NCBI RefSeq assembly: GCF_014268935.2
Contig: NZ_JABWRJ020000001.1
Span: 1,116,001-1,180,000 of the forward strand
Reading direction: 5' to 3'
DNA: 64,000 nt
Source of the DNA: Pseudomonas peradeniyensis
Lineage (GTDB): Bacteria; Pseudomonadota; Gammaproteobacteria; Pseudomonadales; Pseudomonadaceae
Shown: positions 16,385 to 24,106 of the stretch, piece by piece
Position numbering within the stretch: the stretch's first letter is position 1
Layout: every line of letters begins with the position of its first letter
The notes under the pieces: model-generated
The model's database searches: none
What the model was told of the DNA's origin: nothing
Seen by the model: the letters and a program-made list of their open reading frames with translations, nothing else
Made by a program: the position numbers and the translations under genes

Positions 16385-17524
16385 ATGAAGATCGTCATCG
16401 CCCCCGATTCGTTCAAGGACAGCCTCGATGCTGCCGGTGTCGCCCGCGCCATCGCCGCCGGCCTGGCCGAGGTCTGGCCGGCGGCTGAGTGCATCGAATG
16501 CCCGATGGCCGATGGCGGCGAAGGCACCATGGAGGCGATCGTCGCCGCCAGTCATGGCGAGTTGCGCCGCCAGGTGGTGCGCGGTCCGTTGGGCGAGCCG
16601 GTCGAGGCGGGCTGGGGCTGGCTGGCCGAGAGCCGCACGGCGGTGATCGAGATGGCCCAGGCCAGTGGTATCCAGCTGGTGCCCAACGGCCAGCGCGACG
16701 CTTGTCGCAGCAGCACCTGGGGCACCGGCGAACTGGTGGCGGCGGCGTTGGCGGTCGGTGCCTCGCGCATCGTCCTGGCCATCGGCGGCAGCGCCACCAA
16801 CGACGGTGGCAGCGGCATGCTGCGGGCGTTGGGCCTGCGCTTGCTGGATGCCCGGGGCGAGCCGTTGGCCGAGGGCGGACTGGCCCTGGCGCAATTGGCG
16901 CGCATCGACGCCAGCGACCTGGACCCACGCCTGGCGCAGGTCCAGGTGGAGGTTGCCGCCGATGTCGACAACCCGTTGTGCGGTGACAACGGTGCCTCGG
17001 CAATTTTCGGCCCGCAGAAGGGCGCCAGCCCTGAGCAGGTGCAGGCCCTGGACCGGGCCCTGGCGCATTTCGCCGATCATTGCGCGGGTTTGCTCGGCAG
17101 GGATGTGCGTGACGAGCCGGGTAGCGGCGCGGCCGGGGGCATGGGGTTTGCCGCCAAGGCGTTCATGGGCGCGCAGTTTCGCCCGGGCGTCGAGGTGGTT
17201 GCCGAGCTGGCCGGGCTCGATGGCCTGGTGCAGGGCGCGGACCTGGTGATCACCGGCGAAGGACGCTTCGATGCCCAGACCTTGCGTGGCAAGACGCCGC
17301 TTGGCGTGGCGCGGGTGGCCAAGCGTCACGGCGTGCCGGTGGTGGTGTTGGCGGGGACCCTGGGTGCCGGTTACGAGCAGTTGTACGCACAGGGCATCGA
17401 TGCCGCCTTTGCCTTGGCCAGCGGACCGATGACCTTGGAGCAGGCCTGTGTCCAAGCCGAGACGTTGCTGCAGGCGCGGGCCGGGGATGTGGCGCGGTTG
17501 TGGCAGGTGGCGCGCCAGCGCTGA
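16385..17524 (+). CDS. garK: glycerate kinase (GarK/GlxK type)
   Basis: A 379-residue enzyme phosphorylating D-glycerate (to 2-phosphoglycerate in the GarK branch) with ATP, the final step of glucarate, galactarate and glyoxylate routes. Family markers seen are MKIVIAPDSFKDSL at the N-terminus, CPMADGGEGT (residues 39-48), the glycine-rich AIGGSATNDGGSGML and the C-terminal ITGEGRFDAQTLRGKTP. The length is normal. AGGAG lies 7-11 nt upstream of the ATG. Transcribed after cdaR and probably under its control. It does not resolve whether the 2- or 3-phospho product is made. Confidence 0.93.
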   Translation: MKIVIAPDSFKDSLDAAGVARAIAAGLAEVWPAAECIECPMADGGEGTMEAIVAASHGELRRQVVRGPLGEPVEAGWGWLAESRTAVIEMAQASGIQLVPNGQRDACRSSTWGTGELVAAALAVGASRIVLAIGGSATNDGGSGMLRALGLRLLDARGEPLAEGGLALAQLARIDASDLDPRLAQVQVEVAADVDNPLCGDNGASAIFGPQKGASPEQVQALDRALAHFADHCAGLLGRDVRDEPGSGAAGGMGFAAKAFMGAQFRPGVEVVAELAGLDGLVQGADLVITGEGRFDAQTLRGKTPLGVARVAKRHGVPVVVLAGTLGAGYEQLYAQGIDAAFALASGPMTLEQACVQAETLLQARAGDVARLWQVARQR

Positions 17525-17529
17525 TCAGG

Positions 17530-17595
17530 ACACCGTCCGGGTTGGGGCGGTGTTCTCAAGTGTGTAGATGACCTGTGGGAGTGGCCCCCCACAGG
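17530..17595. terminator. paired inverted repeats between convergent genes
   Basis: Two hairpins, ACACCG...CGGTGT (17530-17553) and CCTGTGGG...CCCACAGG (17572-17595), fill the 84-nt gap between the convergent glycerate kinase and DHDPS-family genes. Neither has a long T tract. They may terminate both transcripts; the second resembles the outer part of local REP sequences. Confidence 0.4.
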
Positions 17596-17608
17596 CGTGG
17601 TGACGATG

Positions 17609-18499
17609 TCAGCTCTGACGCAAGGCGTCGAGCAGCGCCTTCAGTTGGTCGCGGCCCTGGGCATCCAGCCCGAACACCGGCCGACGCGGCTCGCCCACCG
17701 GCAGCCCGGTCATCTGCAGACCAGCCTTGATGGTCGCCGGCAGGCCTCCCTTGAGGATGAAGTCGAGCAACGGCAGCTGGCGGTAGAACAGGGCCTTGGC
17801 CTGTTCCAGCTCACCGTTCTGCAGCGCCTGGTACAGCCGCAGGTTCAGTTCGGGAATCAGGTTGGCCGCCGCCGTGCACCAGCCCGTGGCGCCCGCCACG
17901 AAGGCCTCCAGCGCCAGCGGGTTGCAGCCGTTGTAGAACGGCACCTGGTCCTCGCCGAGCAGTTGCAGCTTGTGCATGCGCTGGATGTCACCGGTGCTCT
18001 CCTTGACCATGGTCACGTTGTCGACTTCGCGCACGATACGCAGGATCAGCTCCACCGGCATGTCGGTGCCGCTGGTGGCCGGGTTGTTGTAGAGCATGAT
18101 CGGCAGATCGATGGCCGCGCCGATGGCGCGATAGTGCTGGACGATCTCGGCCTCACTGAGCTTCCAGTAAGCCGCCGGCAGCACCATCACCGCGTCGGCG
18201 CCGTGTTGCTGGGCGAAGCGGGCGCGGCGCACGGCGCCGGCGGTGGTCAGGTCGGAGACGCTGACGATGCTTGGCACGCGCTTGCCGATGCGCTCCAGGC
18301 TGTACTGGGCGACCTGCTGCCATTCGCCGTCGCTCAGGTAGGCACCTTCGCCGGTGCTGCCCAGCGGCGCGATGGCGTGGACGTCGCCGTCGATCAGGCG
18401 GTCGATGGAGCGGCCCAGGGCCGGCAGGTCAAGCTGTTCACCGTCCTGGGTGAACGGGGTGATGGTGTAGCCGATGATGCCGTGGAATCGAGTGGTCAT
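17609..18499 (-). CDS. dihydrodipicolinate synthase (DapA/NAL) family lyase
   Basis: A 296-residue class I aldolase of the DapA/N-acetylneuraminate lyase family. The GSTGE substrate-carboxylate loop is at residues 47-51, the catalytic Tyr at 137 (YNNP), and the Schiff-base Lys at 166 in MVKESTGD. It condenses or cleaves pyruvate-derived substrates. It is probably not the biosynthetic DapA, because it lies in a catabolic-looking operon with a class II aldolase (33 nt upstream) under an XRE-cupin regulator. Candidate substrates are hydroxy-2-oxo acids. The Met at 18499 (MTTRFHGIIGY) was preferred over the in-frame codon 7 residues earlier. Confidence 0.88.
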   Translation of the reverse strand: MTTRFHGIIGYTITPFTQDGEQLDLPALGRSIDRLIDGDVHAIAPLGSTGEGAYLSDGEWQQVAQYSLERIGKRVPSIVSVSDLTTAGAVRRARFAQQHGADAVMVLPAAYWKLSEAEIVQHYRAIGAAIDLPIMLYNNPATSGTDMPVELILRIVREVDNVTMVKESTGDIQRMHKLQLLGEDQVPFYNGCNPLALEAFVAGATGWCTAAANLIPELNLRLYQALQNGELEQAKALFYRQLPLLDFILKGGLPATIKAGLQMTGLPVGEPRRPVFGLDAQGRDQLKALLDALRQS

Positions 18500-18532
18500 G
18501 GTGTGTGGCTCCGCAAGCAAGGCAAGGTGGGG

Positions 18533-19315
18533 TCAGGCGAGGCAATCGGCGTGCTGGCGCAGGGCCTGCCGGGCGTAATAGTTGAAGGTGGCGCCGTGGC
18601 GCTTGGGCCGGTCGATCCAGTCGTGGGCGTCGCGGCCAAGCTCGGGGGCGATCGGCTTGATGGTGCCGGCGGCCATCGCCAGCAGTTGCAGGCGCGCGGC
18701 GCGCTCGATCAGCTGGGCGTAGACGCAGGCCTGCTCGATGCTGGTGCCGGTGGACAGCTGGCCGTGGTGCGAGAGCAGGATGGCGCGTTTGTCGCCCAGG
18801 GCGGCGCTGATGATCTCACCTTCCTCGTTGCCCACCGGCACGCCTGGCCAGGCCTCGAGGAACGCGCAGTCCTCGTACAGTGGGCACAGGTCCATGTGCG
18901 AGACCTGCAGCGGCACTTCGAGCATCGACAGCGCGGCGACGTGGGTTGGGTGGGTGTGGATGATGCAGTTGACGTCGGGGCGGGCGCGGTACACCCAGCT
19001 GTGGAAGCGGTTGGCCGGGTTGGGCATGCCCTGGCCTTCAAGCACTTCGAGGTCTTCGTTGACCAGCAGCAGGTTGCCGGCGGTGATTTCGTCGAAGCCC
19101 AGGCCCAGTTGCTGGGTGTAGAAGGTGCCCGGCTGCGGGCCGCGGGCGCTGATCTGCCCGGCCAGGCCCGAGTCGTGGCCATTATCGAAGAGAATTCGGC
19201 AGGTCAGGGCCAGCTTTTCGCGCACAGTCCACGTATTATCGGCAAGCGAGCCTTGCATCTGTGTCAGTGCCTTTTGCACCAGCTGGTCTTTGCTGAGGGT
19301 AAGGGTGTTGGCCAT
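18533..19315 (-). CDS. class II aldolase/adducin family protein
   Basis: A 260-residue zinc-dependent aldolase-fold protein of the FucA/AraD/adducin family. Zinc ligands are recognisable in CIIHTHPTHVAAL (two His) and LLSHHGQL (third His). The GLAGQISARGP region corresponds to the phosphate/substrate loop. Members cleave sugar phosphates or decarboxylate/epimerise related acids. It is the first gene of a two-gene operon with the DHDPS-family lyase and is divergent from the XRE-cupin regulator, whose palindromic operator lies in its promoter region. The substrate is not deducible. Confidence 0.88.
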   Translation of the reverse strand: MANTLTLSKDQLVQKALTQMQGSLADNTWTVREKLALTCRILFDNGHDSGLAGQISARGPQPGTFYTQQLGLGFDEITAGNLLLVNEDLEVLEGQGMPNPANRFHSWVYRARPDVNCIIHTHPTHVAALSMLEVPLQVSHMDLCPLYEDCAFLEAWPGVPVGNEEGEIISAALGDKRAILLSHHGQLSTGTSIEQACVYAQLIERAARLQLLAMAAGTIKPIAPELGRDAHDWIDRPKRHGATFNYYARQALRQHADCLA

Positions 19316-19400
19316 GGGGAGCTTTCCTCTGTGGCGTGATGACGGATGTCAGGGCTGGCTCGCCCCCGAGCTTTGGACGGTGAGGGGGCGAGCCATCAGA

Positions 19401-19436
19401 TGACACAAATAATCCTATATGACACAAAGTGTCATA
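19401..19436. promoter_or_regulatory. operator: TATGACAC-N3-GTGTCATA palindrome plus an extra half-site
   Basis: A perfect 8-bp inverted repeat with 3-bp spacer (19418-19436) sits between the divergent aldolase operon and the XRE-cupin gene. The same half-site with its flank, TGACACAAA, recurs upstream at 19401-19409, 19 nt away (about two helical turns). The arrangement suits cooperative binding by the XRE regulator to repress its own and the aldolase promoter. Confidence 0.65.
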
Positions 19437-19469
19437 AGCAAGTGCGTTTGTTCGGGAAACCCGCGTCAC

Positions 19470-20012
19470 ATGTCTATCCGACTGAAACTGCTGAGAAAGA
19501 AACTGGGCATCACCCTTGAGCAACTGGCTGAGAAGTCCGGCATGACCAAGAGCTACCTGTCCAAGGTCGAGCGCGGCCTCAACACGCCGTCGATCGCCGC
19601 CGCGCTGAAGCTGGCGCGGGCGCTGAACGTCAATGTCGAGGAGCTGTTCGACGGCGAGCACGACAGCCAAGCGCGCTACAGCCTGGTGCGCCGGGGCGAG
19701 CGCCAGGCGCTGGTGGGCGGCGGCGAGGGGCCGGGGTATGCGGTGCTGACCTCCCAAGTCGGCCAGCGCAGCCTGCTGCCGTTTCTGATCCAGCCGCCGA
19801 CCACGTTCAGCGACCCGACCTTCAAGGAGCATGAAGGCGAGGAGTTCCTGTTCGTCCACGAGGGGCAGGTGGAGGTCGACTTCATGAGCGAGCGGGTGCT
19901 GCTGGAGGCGGGCGACGCCCTGCATTTCAATGCCCAGACCCCGCACCGCCTGCGTTCGGTCGGCGAGCGCCAGGCGCAGTTGCTGGTGGTGGTGCAGGGC
20001 GGCGAGGGGTGA
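19470..20012 (+). CDS. XRE-family transcriptional regulator with cupin domain
   Basis: A 180-residue protein with an N-terminal helix-turn-helix (residues 4-58, LRKKLGITLEQLAEKSGMTKSYLSKVERG) and a C-terminal cupin (about 105-178, EHEGEEFLFVHEGQVEV to HFNAQTPHRLRSVG). The cupin presumably binds a small-molecule inducer. The Met at 19470 was chosen; codons upstream of it overlap the operator. Divergent from the aldolase/DHDPS-family operon, which it likely controls. The AraC regulator gene follows after 10 nt. Confidence 0.9.
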   Translation: MSIRLKLLRKKLGITLEQLAEKSGMTKSYLSKVERGLNTPSIAAALKLARALNVNVEELFDGEHDSQARYSLVRRGERQALVGGGEGPGYAVLTSQVGQRSLLPFLIQPPTTFSDPTFKEHEGEEFLFVHEGQVEVDFMSERVLLEAGDALHFNAQTPHRLRSVGERQAQLLVVVQGGEG

Positions 20013-20022
20013 GGGCGGGGCA

Positions 20023-20799
20023 ATGATCGAGGTCTCGCGGTTCTGGCGTGATCCGGCATTGCCCTTCGTCGAGGCCCGGCGCGTGGGAGATGGCCGCCAG
20101 GTGTGCTACGCCGCCCATTCCCACGAGAGTTTCTCCATCGGCGTGATCACCGGCGGGCGCAGCACCTATCTGACCGGCAACGCCCGGCACGAGGTGGCGG
20201 CGGGAACCACGGTGCTGATGAGCCCGGGCGTGGTGCACACCTGCAACCCGGTCCAGGGCGAGCCTTGGTCGTACCTGATGCTGTTCGTCGACATGCCCTG
20301 GCTGCTGGCGCGTGGCTTCGCGCTGCCCTCGGCAACCTTGAGCACCTCGGCGGCGCTGTACGGGCAGTTGCTGGCGCTGTTCGCTGGGCTGTTCGAGCCC
20401 GGCAACGAGGGTCGGGAGGCGCAGTTGGAGGCGTTCTTCAAGGGCTTGCCGCAGCTGCTGGAGGCCGACGCGAGCGGCCAGCCCGCACGCCATCCACGCC
20501 TTGAGCTGGCCGCCGCGTTCATCCGTGCCCATCGCCTCGACCCGCTGACGCTGGACGACATCTGCGCCGCAGCGGGGCTGTCGCGGGCCTACCTGATCCG
20601 CGCGTTCGGCAAGCGCTTCGGCCTGACGCCCCATGGCTATCTGCTCGACCAGCGGGTGCAGCACGCCCGGGCACAACTGCGCAGCGGCAGGCCGATCGCC
20701 GAGGTGGCGCTGGAGGCGGGATTCGCCGACCAGGCGCACCTGCAGCGGGCCTTCAAGCGACACCTGGCGACCACGCCGGGGCATTACCGCAATGGCTGA
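20023..20799 (+). CDS. AraC-family transcriptional regulator
   Basis: A 258-residue regulator with an N-terminal cupin-like sensor (HSHESFSIGVITGGRSTYL, about residues 26-45) and a C-terminal AraC double helix-turn-helix (LTLDDICAAAGLSRAYLIRAFGKRFG, then the ADQAHLQRAFKRHLATTPGHYR signature). This arrangement is typical of regulators paired with LysE exporters in pseudomonads, and the LysE gene lies convergent only 9 nt away. The Met at 20023 gives a normal family start. It may instead share a transcript with the upstream XRE gene. Confidence 0.88.
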   Translation: MIEVSRFWRDPALPFVEARRVGDGRQVCYAAHSHESFSIGVITGGRSTYLTGNARHEVAAGTTVLMSPGVVHTCNPVQGEPWSYLMLFVDMPWLLARGFALPSATLSTSAALYGQLLALFAGLFEPGNEGREAQLEAFFKGLPQLLEADASGQPARHPRLELAAAFIRAHRLDPLTLDDICAAAGLSRAYLIRAFGKRFGLTPHGYLLDQRVQHARAQLRSGRPIAEVALEAGFADQAHLQRAFKRHLATTPGHYRNG

Positions 20800-20808
20800 A
20801 AGGCAGGA

Positions 20809-21390
20809 TCACACCATCAGGTACAACGCACTCGCCACCAACAACCCCGCCAGCACCCGATTCAACAGGCGCATCCGCCACGGCTCGGCCAGGTACTGAC
20901 GGATCACGCTGCCAGCCCAGGCCCAGCTGGCGACGGAGACAAAGCAGATCGGCCCGTAGATCCAGGTGAACTGCCACAGCAACTGCTGCTCGCCGCCGGT
21001 GTAAGCACCGATCCCGGCCACCGCCGCCAGCCAGGCCTTGGGGCTCAGCCACTGCATGGCCGCGCCGTGCCAGGCGCTGGGCGCTCGCCGGTTGTCGTCG
21101 GTGCCCAGTCCGCCATCGTCACTGGCCAGTTTCCAGGCCATGTACAGCAGAAACAGCACGCCACCCCCGTGCAGTAACCGCCCGAGCAAGGGCCAGCGCA
21201 GCAACAGTTCATGCACGCCCAGCCCCACCAGCACCAGCAGCAGGCAGAACCCCAGGGTGGCACCGGCCACATGCCCGATGCTGGCCCGCAAGCCATGGCG
21301 CGCGCCACTGCCGAGGGCGACGATGTTGACCGGTCCGGGGGAGATGGAGGCGGCCAGGGCAAAGGCCGCCATGGACAGTGTCAGGCTCAT
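20809..21390 (-). CDS. LysE family amino-acid exporter
   Basis: A 193-residue membrane protein beginning with LSMAAFALAASISPGPVNIVALGSG, the LysE SPGP signature, followed by about five further hydrophobic helices. The SPKAWLAAVAGIGAY segment aligns with the mid-protein family motif. It exports an amino acid or related compound. It is slightly shorter than the exporter at 1166-1801 and not a close copy. The neighbouring convergent AraC gene probably regulates it. Confidence 0.87.
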   Translation of the reverse strand: MSLTLSMAAFALAASISPGPVNIVALGSGARHGLRASIGHVAGATLGFCLLLVLVGLGVHELLLRWPLLGRLLHGGGVLFLLYMAWKLASDDGGLGTDDNRRAPSAWHGAAMQWLSPKAWLAAVAGIGAYTGGEQQLLWQFTWIYGPICFVSVASWAWAGSVIRQYLAEPWRMRLLNRVLAGLLVASALYLMV

Positions 21391-21561
21391 CGAACGTTTC
21401 CTTGAAGGGGGAAGGTATGGCCATCCTGGCCGAGCCTGTGACGGGCGTATTGAACAAAAATGCCCTGCCGCACCTGTTACAGCTTTTGTAATAGTTTTGC
21501 GCTATCAGAGAAATCTGCTTCGATTGTAGGATCGACATCCCTATTTTCAATCAAGGTCTAT

Positions 21562-21651
21562 ATGAGCACCTTCGCGGAGCCCCCCAGTCCCTGGCCGTCC
21601 CGGCCTTCCTTCCCCCGTCCTCGTGACGCCGCCCTCGTGAGTACCCGCTAA
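21562..21651 (+). other. possible proline-rich leader ORF of the TerC gene
   Basis: A 29-codon frame (MSTFAEPPSPWPSRPSFPRP and nine more residues) has a well-placed AAGG 7 nt before its ATG. Its TAA overlaps the TerC ATG as TAATG. The TerC start itself has only a weak ribosome site, so the leader could couple or gate translation. Seven of its residues are proline. Translation is not shown. Confidence 0.35.
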
Positions 21652-23222
21652 TGGAATGGCTAGCCGACCCCACGGCCTGGCTGGGCCTGTTGACGCTTAT
21701 CGTCCTCGAGCTGGTGCTGGGTATCGACAACCTGGTGTTCATCGCCATCCTCGCCGACAAGCTACCGCCGCACCAGCGTGACCGCGCCCGGGTGATCGGC
21801 CTGTCGCTGGCGCTGATCATGCGCCTGGGCCTGTTGGCCAGCATCTCGTGGATGGTGACCCTCACCGCGCCGCTGGTCGAGGTGTTCGGCAAGACCTTCT
21901 CCGGCCGTGACCTGATCATGCTGTTCGGTGGTGTGTTCCTGCTGTTCAAGGCCACCATGGAACTGCACGAACGCCTCGAGGGCCATGTCGCCCAGAGCGG
22001 CGGCGTGACCCGTCACGCAGCGTTCTGGCCGATCGTCGCGCAGATCGTGGTGCTCGACGCGGTGTTCTCGCTGGACGCGGTGATCACCGCCGTGGGCATG
22101 GTCGAGCAGCTGTCGGTGATGATGATCGCGGTGATCTTCTCCATCGGCATCATGATCGTCGCCAGCAAGCCGTTGACCCGCTTCGTCAACGCCCATCCGA
22201 CGGTGATCATGCTGTGCCTGGGCTTCCTGATGATGATCGGCTTCAGCCTCACCGCCGAAGGCCTGGGTTTCCATATTCCCAAGGGCTACCTGTACGCGGC
22301 CATCGGCTTCTCGCTGCTGATCGAGCTGTTCAACCAGCTGGCCCGCGCCCGTCGCAAGCGCAGCCTGCATCAGCACCGGCCATTGCGTGAGCGCACGGCC
22401 CACGCGGTGCTGCGCCTGATGGGCGGGCGCCGGGTCGAGGCCGACGAGGTGGGCGAGGAGATCGCCGACCTGGTGGCCGGTGGCGACGAGCAGGTGGTGT
22501 TCGACCGCCGCGAGCGGGTGATGATCAGTGGCGTGCTCAACCTGGCCGAGCGGCCGATCCGCACGGTGATGACGGTGCGGGCCAAGGTCGATGCCATCGA
22601 CCTGTCGCAGCCGGCCGAGGCGATCACCCAGATGCTGGTCAACTCGTCGTACTCGCGCCTGCCGCTGATCCGCGACGGGCGCATCGAGGAGCCGCTGGGC
22701 TACGTGCACAAGAAGGAGCTGCTCAAGGAACTGCTGGGCGGCAACCAGCCGGCGCTGGAGCACCTGGCGCGGGCGCCGTTGAACCTGCTGGAGAGCTTCA
22801 GCATCCTCAACGCGCTGGAGCAGATGCGCGCCCAGTCCACCCACATCGCCTTCGTGGTCAACGAATTCGGTGACTTCACCGGGGTGCTGACCATGACCGA
22901 CATCCTCGAGTCGATTGCCGGCGAGCTGCCGGACGCGAGCGAGGTGGAAGGGCCGGGCGTGGTCGAGGAGGCGGGTGGCTTCGTGGTCAGTGGCGCCCTG
23001 AACCTGGCCCAGGTCCAGGCGCGTACCGGCTTTGCCGCCCGTGCCACCGAGGACTACCAGACCCTGGCGGGCCTGGTGATGAGCCTGCTGGACCGCCTGC
23101 CGGTGGTGGGCGATCACCTGGCCTGGAACGGCTGGACCATGACCGTGGTGGCGGTGGAGGAGCGTCGGGTGCGCCAGGTGCGCCTTACACCGAACGCCGA
23201 CGCTGACGCAGCAGGTGCTTGA
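21651..23222 (+). CDS. TerC family membrane protein with CBS pair and CorC/HlyC domain
   Basis: A 523-residue protein. Residues 1-230 form the seven-helix TerC domain, with acidic residues in the membrane ([32 protein letters not shown]) that suggest divalent metal handling. Residues about 290-425 are two CBS domains, and about 435-515 a CorC_HlyC transporter-associated domain. E. coli YoaE and YegH share this layout; TerC relatives are tied to manganese export and metalation of exported proteins. The 3' end overlaps the convergent rarD gene by 38 bp. No yybP-ykoY riboswitch could be recognised in the short upstream region. Confidence 0.9.
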   Translation: MEWLADPTAWLGLLTLIVLELVLGIDNLVFIAILADKLPPHQRDRARVIGLSLALIMRLGLLASISWMVTLTAPLVEVFGKTFSGRDLIMLFGGVFLLFKATMELHERLEGHVAQSGGVTRHAAFWPIVAQIVVLDAVFSLDAVITAVGMVEQLSVMMIAVIFSIGIMIVASKPLTRFVNAHPTVIMLCLGFLMMIGFSLTAEGLGFHIPKGYLYAAIGFSLLIELFNQLARARRKRSLHQHRPLRERTAHAVLRLMGGRRVEADEVGEEIADLVAGGDEQVVFDRRERVMISGVLNLAERPIRTVMTVRAKVDAIDLSQPAEAITQMLVNSSYSRLPLIRDGRIEEPLGYVHKKELLKELLGGNQPALEHLARAPLNLLESFSILNALEQMRAQSTHIAFVVNEFGDFTGVLTMTDILESIAGELPDASEVEGPGVVEEAGGFVVSGALNLAQVQARTGFAARATEDYQTLAGLVMSLLDRLPVVGDHLAWNGWTMTVVAVEERRVRQVRLTPNADADAAGA

Positions 23223-24072
23223 TGCCTTCGAGCACCAGCACCAGCACGGCGGCCCAGATCGGCAGGTAGGTCAGCCACTGGTCGGGGCCGATGGTCTCGC
23301 CCAGCGCCAGGGCCACGCCCACCAGCAGCACCGGTTCGACGTAGCTGAGCAGGCCGAACAGGCTGAACGGCAACAGGCGGCTGGCCAGCACGTAGGCGAT
23401 CAGGGCGCAGGCACTGATCGCCCCGAGCAGCGGGATCAGCCCGTACAGGCCCGGGTGCTCGACCAGGTCCGCCGCCGACAGCGGGCCCTGGATCACGAAG
23501 TACAGGGCCCACGGCAGCAGCAGGCACATGTCGCACCACAGGCCGCCCAGGTGGTCGGTGCGGCAGCGCCTTCTGAGGACGAAGTAGATCGGGTAGCCGA
23601 TCATCACCAGCAGGGTTTCCCAGGCAAAGCTGCCGTGCTGGTACAGCTCGTGCCCTACCCCGAGCACGGCGAAGCTCACCGCGACCTTCTGCAGGCGCGA
23701 CAGGCGTTCGCCATACACCAGCCGCCCGGTCAGCACCATGGCCAGCGGCAGCAGGAAGTAGCCCATCGACACCTCCAGGCTGCGCCCGTGCAGGGGCGCC
23801 CAGAGGAACAGCCACAACTGCACGCCCATCAGCCACGAGGTGCCGACCATGCCGAGCAGCAGCAGCGGTGTGCGGCGCACTCGCCCGAGCAGCTCACCGA
23901 CCCGTTTCCAGTCCTTCGACACCAGCATGAACAGCGTCAGGCAGGGCAGGGTCAACAGGGTGCGCCAGCCGAAGATTTCCTCGCCGTCCAGGGGCTTGAG
24001 GAAGGAGGTATAGAAATACATCACGGCGAACAGACAGGACGCCATGACCGACGAAAGAATGCCTTTTGACAC
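23185..24072 (-). CDS. rarD: RarD family EamA/DMT transporter
   Basis: A 295-residue protein with about ten hydrophobic helices in two EamA halves. The start [24 protein letters not shown] and the [15 protein letters not shown] segment are typical of RarD permeases, whose substrate is not firmly known. A GTG at 24072 was selected because it gives the normal SKG start; further upstream residues read into the EAL gene. It lies 34 nt after the phosphodiesterase gene on the same strand, so they are probably co-transcribed. It is tail-to-tail with TerC, with overlapping coding ends. Confidence 0.87.
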   Translation of the reverse strand: MSKGILSSVMASCLFAVMYFYTSFLKPLDGEEIFGWRTLLTLPCLTLFMLVSKDWKRVGELLGRVRRTPLLLLGMVGTSWLMGVQLWLFLWAPLHGRSLEVSMGYFLLPLAMVLTGRLVYGERLSRLQKVAVSFAVLGVGHELYQHGSFAWETLLVMIGYPIYFVLRRRCRTDHLGGLWCDMCLLLPWALYFVIQGPLSAADLVEHPGLYGLIPLLGAISACALIAYVLASRLLPFSLFGLLSYVEPVLLVGVALALGETIGPDQWLTYLPIWAAVLVLVLEGIKHLLRQRRRSV

Positions 24073-24106
24073 GAATGCCTCGGAAAACGGGAAGTGAGCG
24101 GGCGGA

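Noticed and set aside
21400..21650. yybP-ykoY manganese riboswitch upstream of the TerC gene
   Set aside because: Looked for because some TerC genes carry one, but the conserved loops and stems could not be found in this short region.
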